DNA from: an uncultured Sphingomonadaceae bacterium
GTDB taxonomy: Bacteria > Pseudomonadota > Alphaproteobacteria > Sphingomonadales > Sphingomonadaceae
DNA length: 64,000 bases
Direction: 5' to 3'
Assembly: GCA_947495985.1 (NCBI GenBank)
Contig: CANMBD010000002.1
Span: 186,001 to 250,000, forward strand
The first letter of the stretch is position 1; every line of letters starts with the position of its first letter. Below the pieces are notes generated by a model. It did no database searches. It was not told the origin of the DNA and worked only from the letters and a program-made list of their open reading frames with translations. The translations under genes were made by a program, and so were the position numbers. This document shows, one piece after another, positions 45,471-55,397 of the stretch.

Positions 45471-45938
45471 ATGGGGGACATTATATTGTCAGAGGGAAAA
45501 AGCACCAAAAAGACCGTCTTTGTGCTGAACGGCCCCAACCTCAATCTTCTGGGCATGCGGGAGCCGGAAATTTATGGTTCCGACACGCTGGATGATATTG
45601 CCGGGCGGCTGGAGGATCAGGCGCACGAGCTAAGCCTTGAAGTTGATATCCGCCAGAGCAATCATGAAGGCCATTTGGTCGACTGGCTGCACGAGGCCGC
45701 TGCTGATGAGGCGCAGGCAGTGATCCTGAACGCTGGCGCTTTGACCCACACATCCATTGCTCTGCATGACGCGGTGAAAGCGATAGACGTGCCGGTGATA
45801 GAGGTGCATCTTTCCAATCCCGCCGCGCGCGAAGAATTTCGACACAAGAGTTTGATTGCACCGGTTGCAAAAGGAACTATTTGCGGCTTTGGTGCTTTGG
45901 GTTATCAGTTGGCGCTCGACGCCGCGCAAAAATTCTAG
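45471..45938 (+). CDS. aroQ: Type II 3-dehydroquinate dehydratase
   Basis: Third shikimate step, forming 3-dehydroshikimate. Motifs: [60 protein letters not shown] and [17 protein letters not shown]. 155 residues. The accB-accC genes follow 32 bases later, a conserved alphaproteobacterial order. Divergent from thiSG. Confidence 0.96.
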   Translation: MGDIILSEGKSTKKTVFVLNGPNLNLLGMREPEIYGSDTLDDIAGRLEDQAHELSLEVDIRQSNHEGHLVDWLHEAAADEAQAVILNAGALTHTSIALHDAVKAIDVPVIEVHLSNPAAREEFRHKSLIAPVAKGTICGFGALGYQLALDAAQKF

Positions 45939-45970
45939 AACTAGTTTTAATTTCAAAATGGGAACCAGAA

Positions 45971-46456
45971 ATGGCCGCAAAAAAAGACAGTGATGGCAGC
46001 ATGAATGTGGACCTCGAAGTGGTCCGGGAGCTTGCCGGGATATTGGATGGCGCTGGCCTCAGCGAGATTGAAGTCGAAGATGGTGACCGGAAAATCCGTG
46101 TTTCTCGTGGCGGCGGCGGAGCGCCTGCCCCGGTTCATGCTGTAGCTGCGCCGGCTGCGATGCCTGCTCCTGCGGCAGCACCGGCCGCCGAAGCGCCAAC
46201 AGCCGCACCAGCGGACGATCATGCAGGCGCACAGAAATCACCAATGGTTGGCACTGCCTATTTGGCACCCGATCCAGACGCCGCCGATTTTGTAAACGTC
46301 GGTGACAAGGTTGCGGTCGGTGACACACTCTTGATCGTTGAAGCGATGAAAGTCATGAACCCGATCGCCGCGGAAAGCGCCGGCACGGTCAAAGCCATAT
46401 TGGTCGAAAATGGCCAGCCGGTCGAATTTGACCAGCCGCTCGTTGTGATTGCTTAG
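45971..46456 (+). CDS. accB: Biotin carboxyl carrier protein of acetyl-CoA carboxylase
   Basis: 161 residues from ATG 45971 ([14 protein letters not shown]). Contains the Pro/Ala-rich linker (residues about 60-88) and biotinyl domain with the acceptor lysine in [10 protein letters not shown] (near 126). Carries biotin between the carboxylase and the transferase in fatty-acid synthesis. accC follows 14 bases later. Confidence 0.96.
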   Translation: MAAKKDSDGSMNVDLEVVRELAGILDGAGLSEIEVEDGDRKIRVSRGGGGAPAPVHAVAAPAAMPAPAAAPAAEAPTAAPADDHAGAQKSPMVGTAYLAPDPDAADFVNVGDKVAVGDTLLIVEAMKVMNPIAAESAGTVKAILVENGQPVEFDQPLVVIA

Positions 46457-46470
46457 ATGAGACGCGGCGC

Positions 46471-47823
<1,353 letters not shown>

Positions 47824-47971
47824 TTTGCTGTCACAACTGGGTAGTTTTTGTTCATATAAATCGATTCTTTCCTGAATATTACAGCAAAGTTCAGCTATCT
47901 GACAGGGTTAACAGGCTATGACTTGTTCCACAGATGCGGCAAACGGAGTCGCGTAGTTATGGAGTAAGCCT

Positions 47972-49156
47972 ATGCGACTATTTTTTGTAACCGGCCTGAT
48001 GGCAGCCACCATGTTGACGCCGGCAGCCGCCTCCGCCGCAGATCTGGCACCCAATTTGAGTCAGAACACGCGAGCAGTCGCACCCATAACATTTGATAAC
48101 AACCTGACGGGCAGTGCTGCCCTGCAACGCGATGGCCGCGGAGAGCGACGGGCCAATCGCGGCAACCGGGGTAATCGGGAAGCACGCCGAGCCAATCGCG
48201 GCAACCGTGATGCTCGCAGGGCAGCGCGTGTCGAAAACCGTAACAATCGTGGACGTGCCGATGTACTGACCGAAGGTGATCGAGCCGAAATGCGGCAACA
48301 GCGAAGAGCAACACGCCAACAAAATCGCAACGTTAACCGCAATGTCTCACGTAGCCGCGCCGATGTCGGCCGTGCGAACCGACAAGCACGCCGGGATGTC
48401 GTGCAGCGTGATCGTAGCCGTGCGGAAGGGCGCGCTATCAGACGCGGTGATAGCAATAGAGACGGCCGTGTTGACCGCCGCTTTGACCGGAACCGGGACG
48501 GACGCATAGATCGCCGTTTCGACCGCAATAATAATGGCCGCGTCGATCGGCGGGTTGATCGCAACCGCGATGGCCGGATCGACCGACGTTATCGAGAGAA
48601 TCGCCGGGCCGCTGCTCGGGGTGATCGCAATCGGGACGGCCGGGTGGATCGCCGCTGGGATCGCAACCGCGACGGACGCATAGATCGCCGCTTCGACCGC
48701 AACAATAATGGCCGCGTTGATCGGCGCTGGGATCGCAACCGCGATGGCCGTGTTGACCGCCGCTATCGGGATAACCGTCGCTATGGCTACCGCGATGACC
48801 GTCGGGGTTATCGCAAAGGCTATCGCGATGCACGGCGGGACTATCGCAAATGGAATCGCGGCTGGCGCAATGACCGCCGTTATAACTGGCGGAATTACCG
48901 CAAATATAACCGCAACTATTATCGCGTAGGCCGCTATTATGCGCCTTATCGCGGACATAGCTACCGCCGCTGGAACATCGGTATCTATCTGGGCTCATCC
49001 TTCTTCGGATCGCGCTATTGGATAAACGACCCGTGGCGTTACCGTTTGCCACCGGCATATGGCGGCTATCGCTGGATCCGTTATTATGACGATGTCCTCT
49101 TGGTCGATACCTACGATGGCCGTGTCGTCGATGTAATTTACGACTTCTTCTACTAA
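47972..49156 (+). CDS. RcnB-like secreted protein with tandem DxNxDGxxD repeats
   Basis: 394 residues, signal peptide to about residue 22 (ASA). The central about 110 residues hold eight copies of an Asp/Asn/Gly repeat, DxNxDGRxDRR, in two blocks of four (residues about 160-206 and 218-264). The unit is 12 residues long and copies the loop pattern of EF-hand/TSP3-type Ca-binding repeats, but very Arg-rich and without the usual Glu at position 12. The C-terminus (YRLPPAYGGYRWIRYYDDVLLVDTYDGRVVDVIYDF) is an RcnB (PF11776)-type domain, linked to metal homeostasis. An ATGGAGTAAGCCT leader supplies the RBS. Confidence 0.85.
   Translation: MRLFFVTGLMAATMLTPAAASAADLAPNLSQNTRAVAPITFDNNLTGSAALQRDGRGERRANRGNRGNREARRANRGNRDARRAARVENRNNRGRADVLTEGDRAEMRQQRRATRQQNRNVNRNVSRSRADVGRANRQARRDVVQRDRSRAEGRAIRRGDSNRDGRVDRRFDRNRDGRIDRRFDRNNNGRVDRRVDRNRDGRIDRRYRENRRAAARGDRNRDGRVDRRWDRNRDGRIDRRFDRNNNGRVDRRWDRNRDGRVDRRYRDNRRYGYRDDRRGYRKGYRDARRDYRKWNRGWRNDRRYNWRNYRKYNRNYYRVGRYYAPYRGHSYRRWNIGIYLGSSFFGSRYWINDPWRYRLPPAYGGYRWIRYYDDVLLVDTYDGRVVDVIYDFFY
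48449..48763 (+). repeat. Tandem 36-bp coding repeats, two blocks
   Basis: Two blocks (48449-48590 and 48623-48763), each with four copies of a 36-base unit encoding DRNRDGRIDRRF, separated by an unrelated 32-base stretch. Copies differ mainly at silent or Ile/Val positions. In-frame, so copy number can change without frameshift. Confidence 0.9.
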
Positions 49157-49182
49157 GTCATAAAAATCATATTCCTTAGGCG

Positions 49183-49226
49183 AGGCCCGTGATCAGCAAT
49201 GATTGCGGGCCTTGTTCCATTTTCCC
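49183..49226 (+). terminator. Probable terminator of the RcnB-like gene
   Basis: Stem AGGCCCG/CGGGCCT with an inner ATCA/TGAT helix and a GCAA loop, followed by a T-rich but broken tail. About 27 bases after the stop. Confidence 0.55.
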
Positions 49227-49287
49227 TCTTGAAACAGTCTGCTGTCCGGCGCACACAAGCCAAAAGATAATTGAGGAAAATTGAGAT

Positions 49288-50601
49288 ATGATCCGGTACC
49301 TGCTTGCAATGCTGGCATTGGGCCTCGCAGCCCCCGCTTTTGCCGTTAATGCGCCTGCTGATGAAAACGTGCCGACAGAGGATCATGTTACGTTCATCCA
49401 GGTCGGCAACCTTATCGCTGATCCGGCAAAAGGCGCAACCGGTCCGGCCATCATCACCGTGCGCGAAGGCAAAATTACCAAAGTCGATGCAGGGTCCACC
49501 ATACCCTATGCAGCCACTGATATTGTCACGATCATCGATATGTCGGACAAGACCGTCATGCCGGGGCTGATTGACCTTCATGTCCATCTTACCGGTGATC
49601 CCGGCGGCGATTTTTGGAAACAGGCCACTGAACCTACCGAATGGGGCGTCGTTGTTGGCGCCAAAAATGCCCTTTTGACTGCCAAGGCCGGCTTCACAAC
49701 CGTTCGCGAGGCAGGATCCTCGCAATATTCCGCCTTCTCTCTGCGCAAGGGGACAGCCGAGGGTGTAATACCGGGGCCGCGCATCATTGCCGCAGGACCG
49801 GCACTGGCCATTGTCGGCGGCCATGGCGACACCACGGGCTTCAAGGAAGATATCAACGATGCCCTGGCCAGCGGCTACAGCTGCACAGGACCGGTGGAGT
49901 GCGCGGAGAAAGTCCGCAAGGCTTCCCGCGCCGGTTCCGATATTATCAAGATTACGGCCACCGGAGGTGTGCTGTCTCAGCAAGGCCGCGGCCTGGAAGC
50001 GCATTTCACCGATGCTGAGATGACTTCCATTGCCGATACCGCCCATTCACTTGGCCTGAAAGTCATGGCCCATGCCCACGGAGCGCGCGGTATTGAGGCT
50101 GCGGCCCGTGCCGGTATTGATACGATCGACCATGGCACTTTTGCAGATGAGGCTGCGCTCAAGGCCATGAAAGCCAGTGGTTCCGCGCTGGTCCCGACCC
50201 TGATGGCATTTCAGGGAGTGAGCGAAGGGCTCGGCAAAGGCATTTATACGCCGGTTGTCGAGAACAAGATTCGCGAGACATTGGGCAGCGTCGGCAAAGC
50301 GGTGACTATGGCGAAAGACATGGGCGTGCCTGTGGCCTTTGGCACGGATGCCGGAGTGTTTGATCATGGCCGCAATGCAGAGGAATTTGCCCTGATGGTT
50401 CGCCACGGCCTGACACCGCGCGAGGCAGTCATAAGCGCGACCACGCTGGCTGCCGAAGTGCTGGGTATGGAAGGACAAATTGGCCGGATCGCACCGGGAT
50501 ATTCCGCTGACCTGATCGCCTTTGACGGCAATCCACTTGAGGAGGTGACGGTGCTGGAAAAGATTGACTGGGTGATGGTTCGCGGCAGAGTGATTGACTG
50601 A
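49288..50601 (+). CDS. Secreted amidohydrolase-family enzyme (Xaa-Pro dipeptidase/imidazolonepropionase-like)
   Basis: 437 residues, signal peptide to about residue 20 (AFA). Metal ligands: IDLHVHLTGDP (HxH), Lys in SDIIKITATGG, HAHGARGIEAA, GIDTIDHGTFAD and FGTDAGVF (Asp). This is the arrangement of binuclear metal-dependent amidohydrolases, several of which are exported prolidase-like enzymes in sphingomonads. Exact substrate cannot be read. A prolyl-4-hydroxylase-type oxygenase follows 5 bases later. Confidence 0.9.
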   Translation: MIRYLLAMLALGLAAPAFAVNAPADENVPTEDHVTFIQVGNLIADPAKGATGPAIITVREGKITKVDAGSTIPYAATDIVTIIDMSDKTVMPGLIDLHVHLTGDPGGDFWKQATEPTEWGVVVGAKNALLTAKAGFTTVREAGSSQYSAFSLRKGTAEGVIPGPRIIAAGPALAIVGGHGDTTGFKEDINDALASGYSCTGPVECAEKVRKASRAGSDIIKITATGGVLSQQGRGLEAHFTDAEMTSIADTAHSLGLKVMAHAHGARGIEAAARAGIDTIDHGTFADEAALKAMKASGSALVPTLMAFQGVSEGLGKGIYTPVVENKIRETLGSVGKAVTMAKDMGVPVAFGTDAGVFDHGRNAEEFALMVRHGLTPREAVISATTLAAEVLGMEGQIGRIAPGYSADLIAFDGNPLEEVTVLEKIDWVMVRGRVID

Positions 50602-50606
50602 GACAC

Positions 50607-51326
50607 ATGAACGCGTCCGTCTCCAAAGTTTCCGCTGCCAGGACCAAAGCAAACCGGAACAACAGTCCCAAGCGCCTCGCCGAAATTACGCGTTCGGTAA
50701 CAGACCGGTTGAACGCCCATCCGCATGTACAGTGGCTGGAAAGTCCCCACGCGCAACTATTCGTATGTCAGAATTTTCTCACCGACAAGGATTGTTATCT
50801 GCTGATCAAAATGATCGATGCCCAGGCCGTTCCCTCCAGCCTCTATGCCGGCACCGAGCGCGATGGATACCGGACCAGCTACAGCTGCAATGTCAGCGCC
50901 CATGATAAGGACATCCAGCGCATTGAGCAATCCATCTGCGACCTGATGGGTCTGGAAAATTCGCATAGCGAAATCTTGCAGGGACAGCGTTACGAGGTTG
51001 GTCAGGAATTCAAGGATCATCACGACTTCTTCCATGAGACCGAGGATTACTGGACCAAGGTGGAGGCAAATAACGGGGGTCAGCGCAGCTGGACCGCCAT
51101 GGCATATCTCAACGAGCCCGAAGAAGGTGGCGCGACCGCTTTTCCCCAGCTCGAATATCAGGTCGAGCCACGCAGGGGGATGCTATTGGTCTGGAATAAT
51201 ATGGGACTGGACGGACGGCCCAATCTCAACACGCTGCATGCCGGTGCGCCAGTGATCAAAGGTACCAAATATATCATCACCAAATGGTTCCGCCTCAACC
51301 GGTGGAAGGGTCGCTGGAAACACTAA
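50607..51326 (+). CDS. 2OG-Fe(II) oxygenase, prolyl 4-hydroxylase type
   Basis: 239 residues. Double-stranded beta helix with iron ligands in YEVGQEFKDHHDFFHET (HxD) and LNTLHAGAPV (distal His), and the 2-oxoglutarate-contacting Lys in GTKYIITKWFR. The N-terminal 25 residues are basic and low complexity. Family members hydroxylate proline residues, but the target is unknown; the neighbouring prolidase-like amidohydrolase makes a proline-related function plausible. It follows that gene by 5 bases. Confidence 0.92.
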   Translation: MNASVSKVSAARTKANRNNSPKRLAEITRSVTDRLNAHPHVQWLESPHAQLFVCQNFLTDKDCYLLIKMIDAQAVPSSLYAGTERDGYRTSYSCNVSAHDKDIQRIEQSICDLMGLENSHSEILQGQRYEVGQEFKDHHDFFHETEDYWTKVEANNGGQRSWTAMAYLNEPEEGGATAFPQLEYQVEPRRGMLLVWNNMGLDGRPNLNTLHAGAPVIKGTKYIITKWFRLNRWKGRWKH

Positions 51327-51361
51327 ACGAATATATTAAGGCGATAACCGGCCGATTTTCG

Positions 51362-51395
51362 CTGACCAACGACCTACTCCCTTCGACGAACGACA
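51362..51395 (+). promoter_or_regulatory. LytTR-type direct repeat upstream of the DUF885 gene (site C)
   Basis: GACCAACGAC at 51364-51373 and GACGAACGAC at 51385-51394, 9 of 10 identical, period 21 bases. Placed about 70 bases upstream of ATG 51464. Same core as sites A and B. Suggests the peptidase gene belongs to the LytTR regulon. Confidence 0.55.
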
Positions 51396-51463
51396 TCAGC
51401 AATCGTTGCAGGTGAAACCAAGCTGTGTTAGCCGTGCACAACAGCACAAACTAGGGAAATGTC

Positions 51464-53299
51464 ATGATCCACAAAACTCTCGCGCTGCTCGCCAGTGCCA
51501 GCCTGCTCGCCACTGCTTCCGCAGCCCATGCCAACAGCCTGTCCGCAACCAGCGCTGCCGCTGTGCAAGAGGAAGCGGCCAAACCCGCGATGAGCGAGAG
51601 CGAGACGCTAAAGGCCCTGTTCGCCAAGAGCGATGAAGACAGTTTGCGGCGCAATCCGATCGGTGCCCTATTCCGCGGCGATGAACGCTATGCCGACCGC
51701 CTCGGCGACTATATCAGCGACGAATATTTTGCTGCCGAACTGGCGGCTGAAGAAAGCGAATTGGCCGCACTCATGGCCATTGACCGCAGCAAGCTGAGTG
51801 TCACCGACAAGATTGCCTATGACGTGTTCATGCGGGACAAGAAACAGGCGATAAAAGGCATGTCCAAGGAGATTATGGACCTGAGCGTTGTTCGCCCGCT
51901 CAACCATTTTAGCGGCTTTCACACCTTCTACCCGACCTTTGCATCGGGCAAGGGTGCGGCTCCGTTTAAGACCGTCAAAAATTACGAAGACAATCTGAAG
52001 CGCCATGCAGAGTTTATTACACTGATCGACCGTTCGGTTGGCCGTTTCCGTCAGGGTATGGACAGCGGCGTGGTTGAAACCAAGTTGACGGTAGGCAATG
52101 TGGTCGAGCAGCTCGCAACCCAAATCGGCCTGGGCCTAGAAGGCAGCCCGTTCATGGCGCCGACCCAGGCTTTTCCTGAAGATTTCAGTGATGCTGACAA
52201 AACCCGGCTGACCGCAGAGTATGAAGCGATGACCAAAAAAATCTTCGCATCTTATCAGACTCTGCATGATTTCCTGAAAAACGAATATCTGCCGGTCGCC
52301 CGCGAAGGTGTCGGCCTGTCCTACATGAAGGGCGGCGATGTGATGTACAAGCATCTGATCGAGGGCACGACCACCCTGCCTCTTGAGGCCGATTATATCC
52401 ATAATCTCGGCGTCAGCGAAGTCGCCCGGATCAAGACGGAAATGGAAGCGATCAAGGACGAAGTGGGTTTTGAGGGTACATTGTCAGAGTTCTTCACCCA
52501 TCTGCGTACCGATCCCAAATTCCATCCGGAATCCCGCGAAGCGCTGACACAGGGATATTATGACCTTGGCAAGGAAGTCGACAAGGTTATCTCGACCCAG
52601 TTCAAGGTTCTGCCAAAATCACCACTGGAAATTCGTCCCTATGACGAGTCGATTGAAAAATTCCAGGCTGGCGGTTCTTATCAGAGCGGCACTCCCGACG
52701 GTTCGCGTCCCGGCGTCTTCTATTTCAACGCCTATGACCTGCCATCACGCAACACATCCGGCATGACGACCCTGTACCTGCATGAAGGCGCACCCGGTCA
52801 CCATTTCCAGATTTCACTGGCGCAGGAAAATGAAGACCTGCCCAATTTCATGCGCTTTGGCGGCAACACTGCTTTCGTCGAAGGCTGGGCACTTTATTCC
52901 GAAAAACTCGGCTTCCCGATGGGCATGTTCGACGATCCCTATCAGCGTTTCGGCCATCTCGACGACGAGATGCTCCGCGCCATGCGTTTGGTGGTTGATA
53001 CCGGCCTGCACAGCAAGCAATGGACGCGCGAACAGGCTATCCAGTATATGCTCGACAATAGCAGCATGGGCGAAACCGATGCCACAGCCGAAGTCGAACG
53101 CTATATCGCAATCCCGTCACAGGCTTTGGCTTACAAGATCGGTGCGCTGACCATCCAGCGGCTGAAGAAAAAGGCCGAGGACAGTCTTGGCGAGAAATTC
53201 GACCCGCGCGAATTTCATGATCAAGTGCTTAATACTGGCTCATTGCCGATGACAGTGCTCGAGAAGAAAATCGACGACTGGATTGCAACGCAAGGCTAG
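51464..53299 (+). CDS. DUF885 family secreted metallopeptidase-like protein
   Basis: 611 residues with signal peptide (cleavage after AHA near 24). DUF885 hallmark LYLHEGAPGHHFQIS near residue 440 carries HE..GHH zinc-binding residues, with a downstream ALYSEKLGF block holding a Glu. Family members are considered zinc carboxypeptidase or related enzymes, mostly uncharacterised. Preceded by a LytTR-type repeat and followed by a probable CG-rich hairpin near 53304-53323. Confidence 0.9.
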   Translation: MIHKTLALLASASLLATASAAHANSLSATSAAAVQEEAAKPAMSESETLKALFAKSDEDSLRRNPIGALFRGDERYADRLGDYISDEYFAAELAAEESELAALMAIDRSKLSVTDKIAYDVFMRDKKQAIKGMSKEIMDLSVVRPLNHFSGFHTFYPTFASGKGAAPFKTVKNYEDNLKRHAEFITLIDRSVGRFRQGMDSGVVETKLTVGNVVEQLATQIGLGLEGSPFMAPTQAFPEDFSDADKTRLTAEYEAMTKKIFASYQTLHDFLKNEYLPVAREGVGLSYMKGGDVMYKHLIEGTTTLPLEADYIHNLGVSEVARIKTEMEAIKDEVGFEGTLSEFFTHLRTDPKFHPESREALTQGYYDLGKEVDKVISTQFKVLPKSPLEIRPYDESIEKFQAGGSYQSGTPDGSRPGVFYFNAYDLPSRNTSGMTTLYLHEGAPGHHFQISLAQENEDLPNFMRFGGNTAFVEGWALYSEKLGFPMGMFDDPYQRFGHLDDEMLRAMRLVVDTGLHSKQWTREQAIQYMLDNSSMGETDATAEVERYIAIPSQALAYKIGALTIQRLKKKAEDSLGEKFDPREFHDQVLNTGSLPMTVLEKKIDDWIATQG

Positions 53300-53332
53300 T
53301 TTGACCCGGCCGGCCGGTTTTTCAAATCTCTA

Positions 53333-53382
53333 TTGCCCCTATGCTGATCACTCTATTATGGTGTGGTCAAGTATAGGGGCAA
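53333..53382 (+). promoter_or_regulatory. SD-sequestering inverted repeat before the HExxH/TPR gene
   Basis: TTGCCCCTAT (53333-53342) is the exact complement of ATAGGGGCAA (53373-53382), 30-base loop with partial inner pairing. The right arm contains AGGGG, the ribosome binding site 9 bases before ATG 53389. Closing the stem would block translation. It may alternatively be a DNA operator. Confidence 0.5.
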
Positions 53383-53388
53383 TTTATT

Positions 53389-54894
53389 ATGCGTTATTTC
53401 TATTTGGCAATTTCTTTGATGTTTTTGCCCAATATACCAGTGCAAGCCAAATGGGTCGAGGCAAGCAGCGACCATTTCATTATCTATGCAAACAAGAATG
53501 AGAAAAGTGTGCGACGTTTCGCGGAACGTCTGGAGCTTTTCCATGCAGCTCTGGCATTGCGCAGAAAAAATATTATCTCCAAACCCAGTCCTTCCAACCG
53601 CGTCACGATTTATGTGGTCGGTAGCCAAACCAAGGTGCGCAAACTGGCACAGGACGGGAATAAATATCTTGGCGGTTTTTATCTTCCGCGAGCCGGAGCA
53701 ACTGTTGCTTTTGTACCGGAGCTGAGAAAATCGAATAACAAATATCAAAGCTCTCCCGAGCAGATATTGTTCCACGAATATGCCCATCATTTCATGTACG
53801 GTCTTACCAGCTATTCTTTCCCGCGGTGGTTCAGCGAAGGGTTTGCCGAGTTCCACTCTACTGTTAAATTCGAGAAAAATGGCAATGTTGGCTTGGGTTT
53901 ACCGGCGGTTCACCGCGCCTATGAGTTGGGTCAATCCAAAGAAGTCCCGTTGAAGCTTTTATTGAACACAAAAAATTATCGCGCCTCAAAAGGCAAACAA
54001 TATGATAATTTTTACGGCAAGAGCTGGCTGCTTTATCATTATTTGACCTTCAACCAGGAACGGCAGAACCAACTTCGACAATATCAACAAAAGTTGATGA
54101 CGGGATCATCCGAGGATGAAGCAGCAGAAGTTTTCGGTGATATCGACCAGTTATCGAAGGAACTGAAATTATATCGCAAAAACAGGAAGTGGACTTACTT
54201 TAGTCGACCCCGGGCGGAATTGGATATAGGCGAAATAGCGATTAGAACACTGCGCGCCGGAGAGGCCGAGATGATGCCGGTTATCATGCGATCAAAGCGT
54301 GGCGTGAATCGCGAACAAGCAATCGAACTGCTACCTGACGCGCAAGAGATAGCGTTGAAATATCCCAATGATCCGGCTGTACAGGCCGCTCTTGCAGAAG
54401 CAGAATATGATGCCGGCAACGGCAAGGCCGCCATTGCCGCAGCCGATCGCGCACTGTCCATCAATCCCAAGCATATGAATGCGCATATTCAAAAAGGCTA
54501 TGCGTTGGCACAATTGGCTGAAGACAGCGGCGATCCCGAAGCAGCATGGAAAGCGGTACGGCGTCAATTTGTCAAAGCGAATAGAATTGAGAACGATCAT
54601 CCTATTCCCTTGCTATATTTTTATAAAAGCTACCGCGATGCGGGCCAAGATATTCCGGAAATAGCCGTACAAGGTCTGGAAAGAGCGCTCGATTTCGCTC
54701 CTTTTGATGCAGGCTTGCGCTGGATGGTTGCCAATCAGCACGTGCAGGACAAGCGCTATGACCATGCCATCCTCACATTGGGGCCTCTGGCTAACAATCC
54801 GCACCAATCCAAGCAGTCGGACTTGGCAGGAAAATTACTGGAGACTTTGGAAAAACAAAGGGATGAGGAAATACAGTCGAAAAGTGAAAGCTGA
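53389..54894 (+). CDS. Secreted HExxH metallopeptidase-like protein with TPR repeats
   Basis: 501 residues with signal peptide (cleavage VQA, about residue 20). N-terminal part resembles DUF1570: ILFHEYAHHFMYG (zinc HExxH, near 127) and FPRWFSEGFAEFHSTV with the downstream Glu ligand (near 150). The C-terminal half (from about 290) contains TPR-like helical repeats (AALAEAEYDAGNGKAAIAAADRALSINPKHMNAHIQKGYALA). Substrate unknown; a cell-envelope peptidase is likely. Confidence 0.85.
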   Translation: MRYFYLAISLMFLPNIPVQAKWVEASSDHFIIYANKNEKSVRRFAERLELFHAALALRRKNIISKPSPSNRVTIYVVGSQTKVRKLAQDGNKYLGGFYLPRAGATVAFVPELRKSNNKYQSSPEQILFHEYAHHFMYGLTSYSFPRWFSEGFAEFHSTVKFEKNGNVGLGLPAVHRAYELGQSKEVPLKLLLNTKNYRASKGKQYDNFYGKSWLLYHYLTFNQERQNQLRQYQQKLMTGSSEDEAAEVFGDIDQLSKELKLYRKNRKWTYFSRPRAELDIGEIAIRTLRAGEAEMMPVIMRSKRGVNREQAIELLPDAQEIALKYPNDPAVQAALAEAEYDAGNGKAAIAAADRALSINPKHMNAHIQKGYALAQLAEDSGDPEAAWKAVRRQFVKANRIENDHPIPLLYFYKSYRDAGQDIPEIAVQGLERALDFAPFDAGLRWMVANQHVQDKRYDHAILTLGPLANNPHQSKQSDLAGKLLETLEKQRDEEIQSKSES

Positions 54895-54915
54895 TTCCAG
54901 CGATTCAATTTGTTC

Positions 54916-55389
54916 CTAATTTCGCAACTGATCCAGAAACACTCTGATACGATGCAGATGCGGCAATAGCGTCTCCCAATCCGTTTCCGGAATATTCGCC
55001 CGCAAAACCTCCGCCATGGGTGCGAGAGCCGCAACCGCGTCATTTCTGCACAGCGCGCCGGCGTTTGTCACCGCCACCCGCCTGATCCGGCGGTCATTGG
55101 GTTCATGGATGAGTTCTACCAACCCCTTGTCCTCAAGCTTGCGGACAGTTGATGACATGGTTGGCTGGGCGACCTGCATTGCGCTGGCGAGCTCGCTGAT
55201 GGTTTGCTGCACATCAAGACGAAGCAGGTGATTGAGCACCGAAAATTGCGCCACAGTTATGCCTTTGGGCAAATGTGCCTGAAACAGGTTATCGGCAAGC
55301 TGATTGATGATGCCGATTTCGGTCATCACCGCAAATTCAATCGGGTCGCCTTTCAGTCCCGCTGGCTTGGTTTGTACATCTTCGGTCAT
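54916..55389 (-). CDS. MarR-family transcriptional regulator
   Basis: 157 residues from ATG 55389 (MTEDVQTK). Winged helix with ISELASAMQVAQPTMSSTVRKLEDKGLVELIHEPNDRRIRRVAVT near 55-105. Second gene of a nitroreductase-marR operon, 8 bases after the nitroreductase stop. Likely controls its own operon through the palindrome upstream. Confidence 0.92.
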   Translation of the reverse strand: MTEDVQTKPAGLKGDPIEFAVMTEIGIINQLADNLFQAHLPKGITVAQFSVLNHLLRLDVQQTISELASAMQVAQPTMSSTVRKLEDKGLVELIHEPNDRRIRRVAVTNAGALCRNDAVAALAPMAEVLRANIPETDWETLLPHLHRIRVFLDQLRN

Positions 55390-55397
55390 AATTCCCT

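Noticed and set aside
48449..48763. CRISPR-like spaced repeats
   Set aside because: The 36-base units are head-to-tail without unique spacers and encode an in-frame peptide repeat.
49153..50046. 297-codon open frame antisense to the amidohydrolase
   Set aside because: No signal, no family, and the opposite strand has conserved metal-binding motifs.
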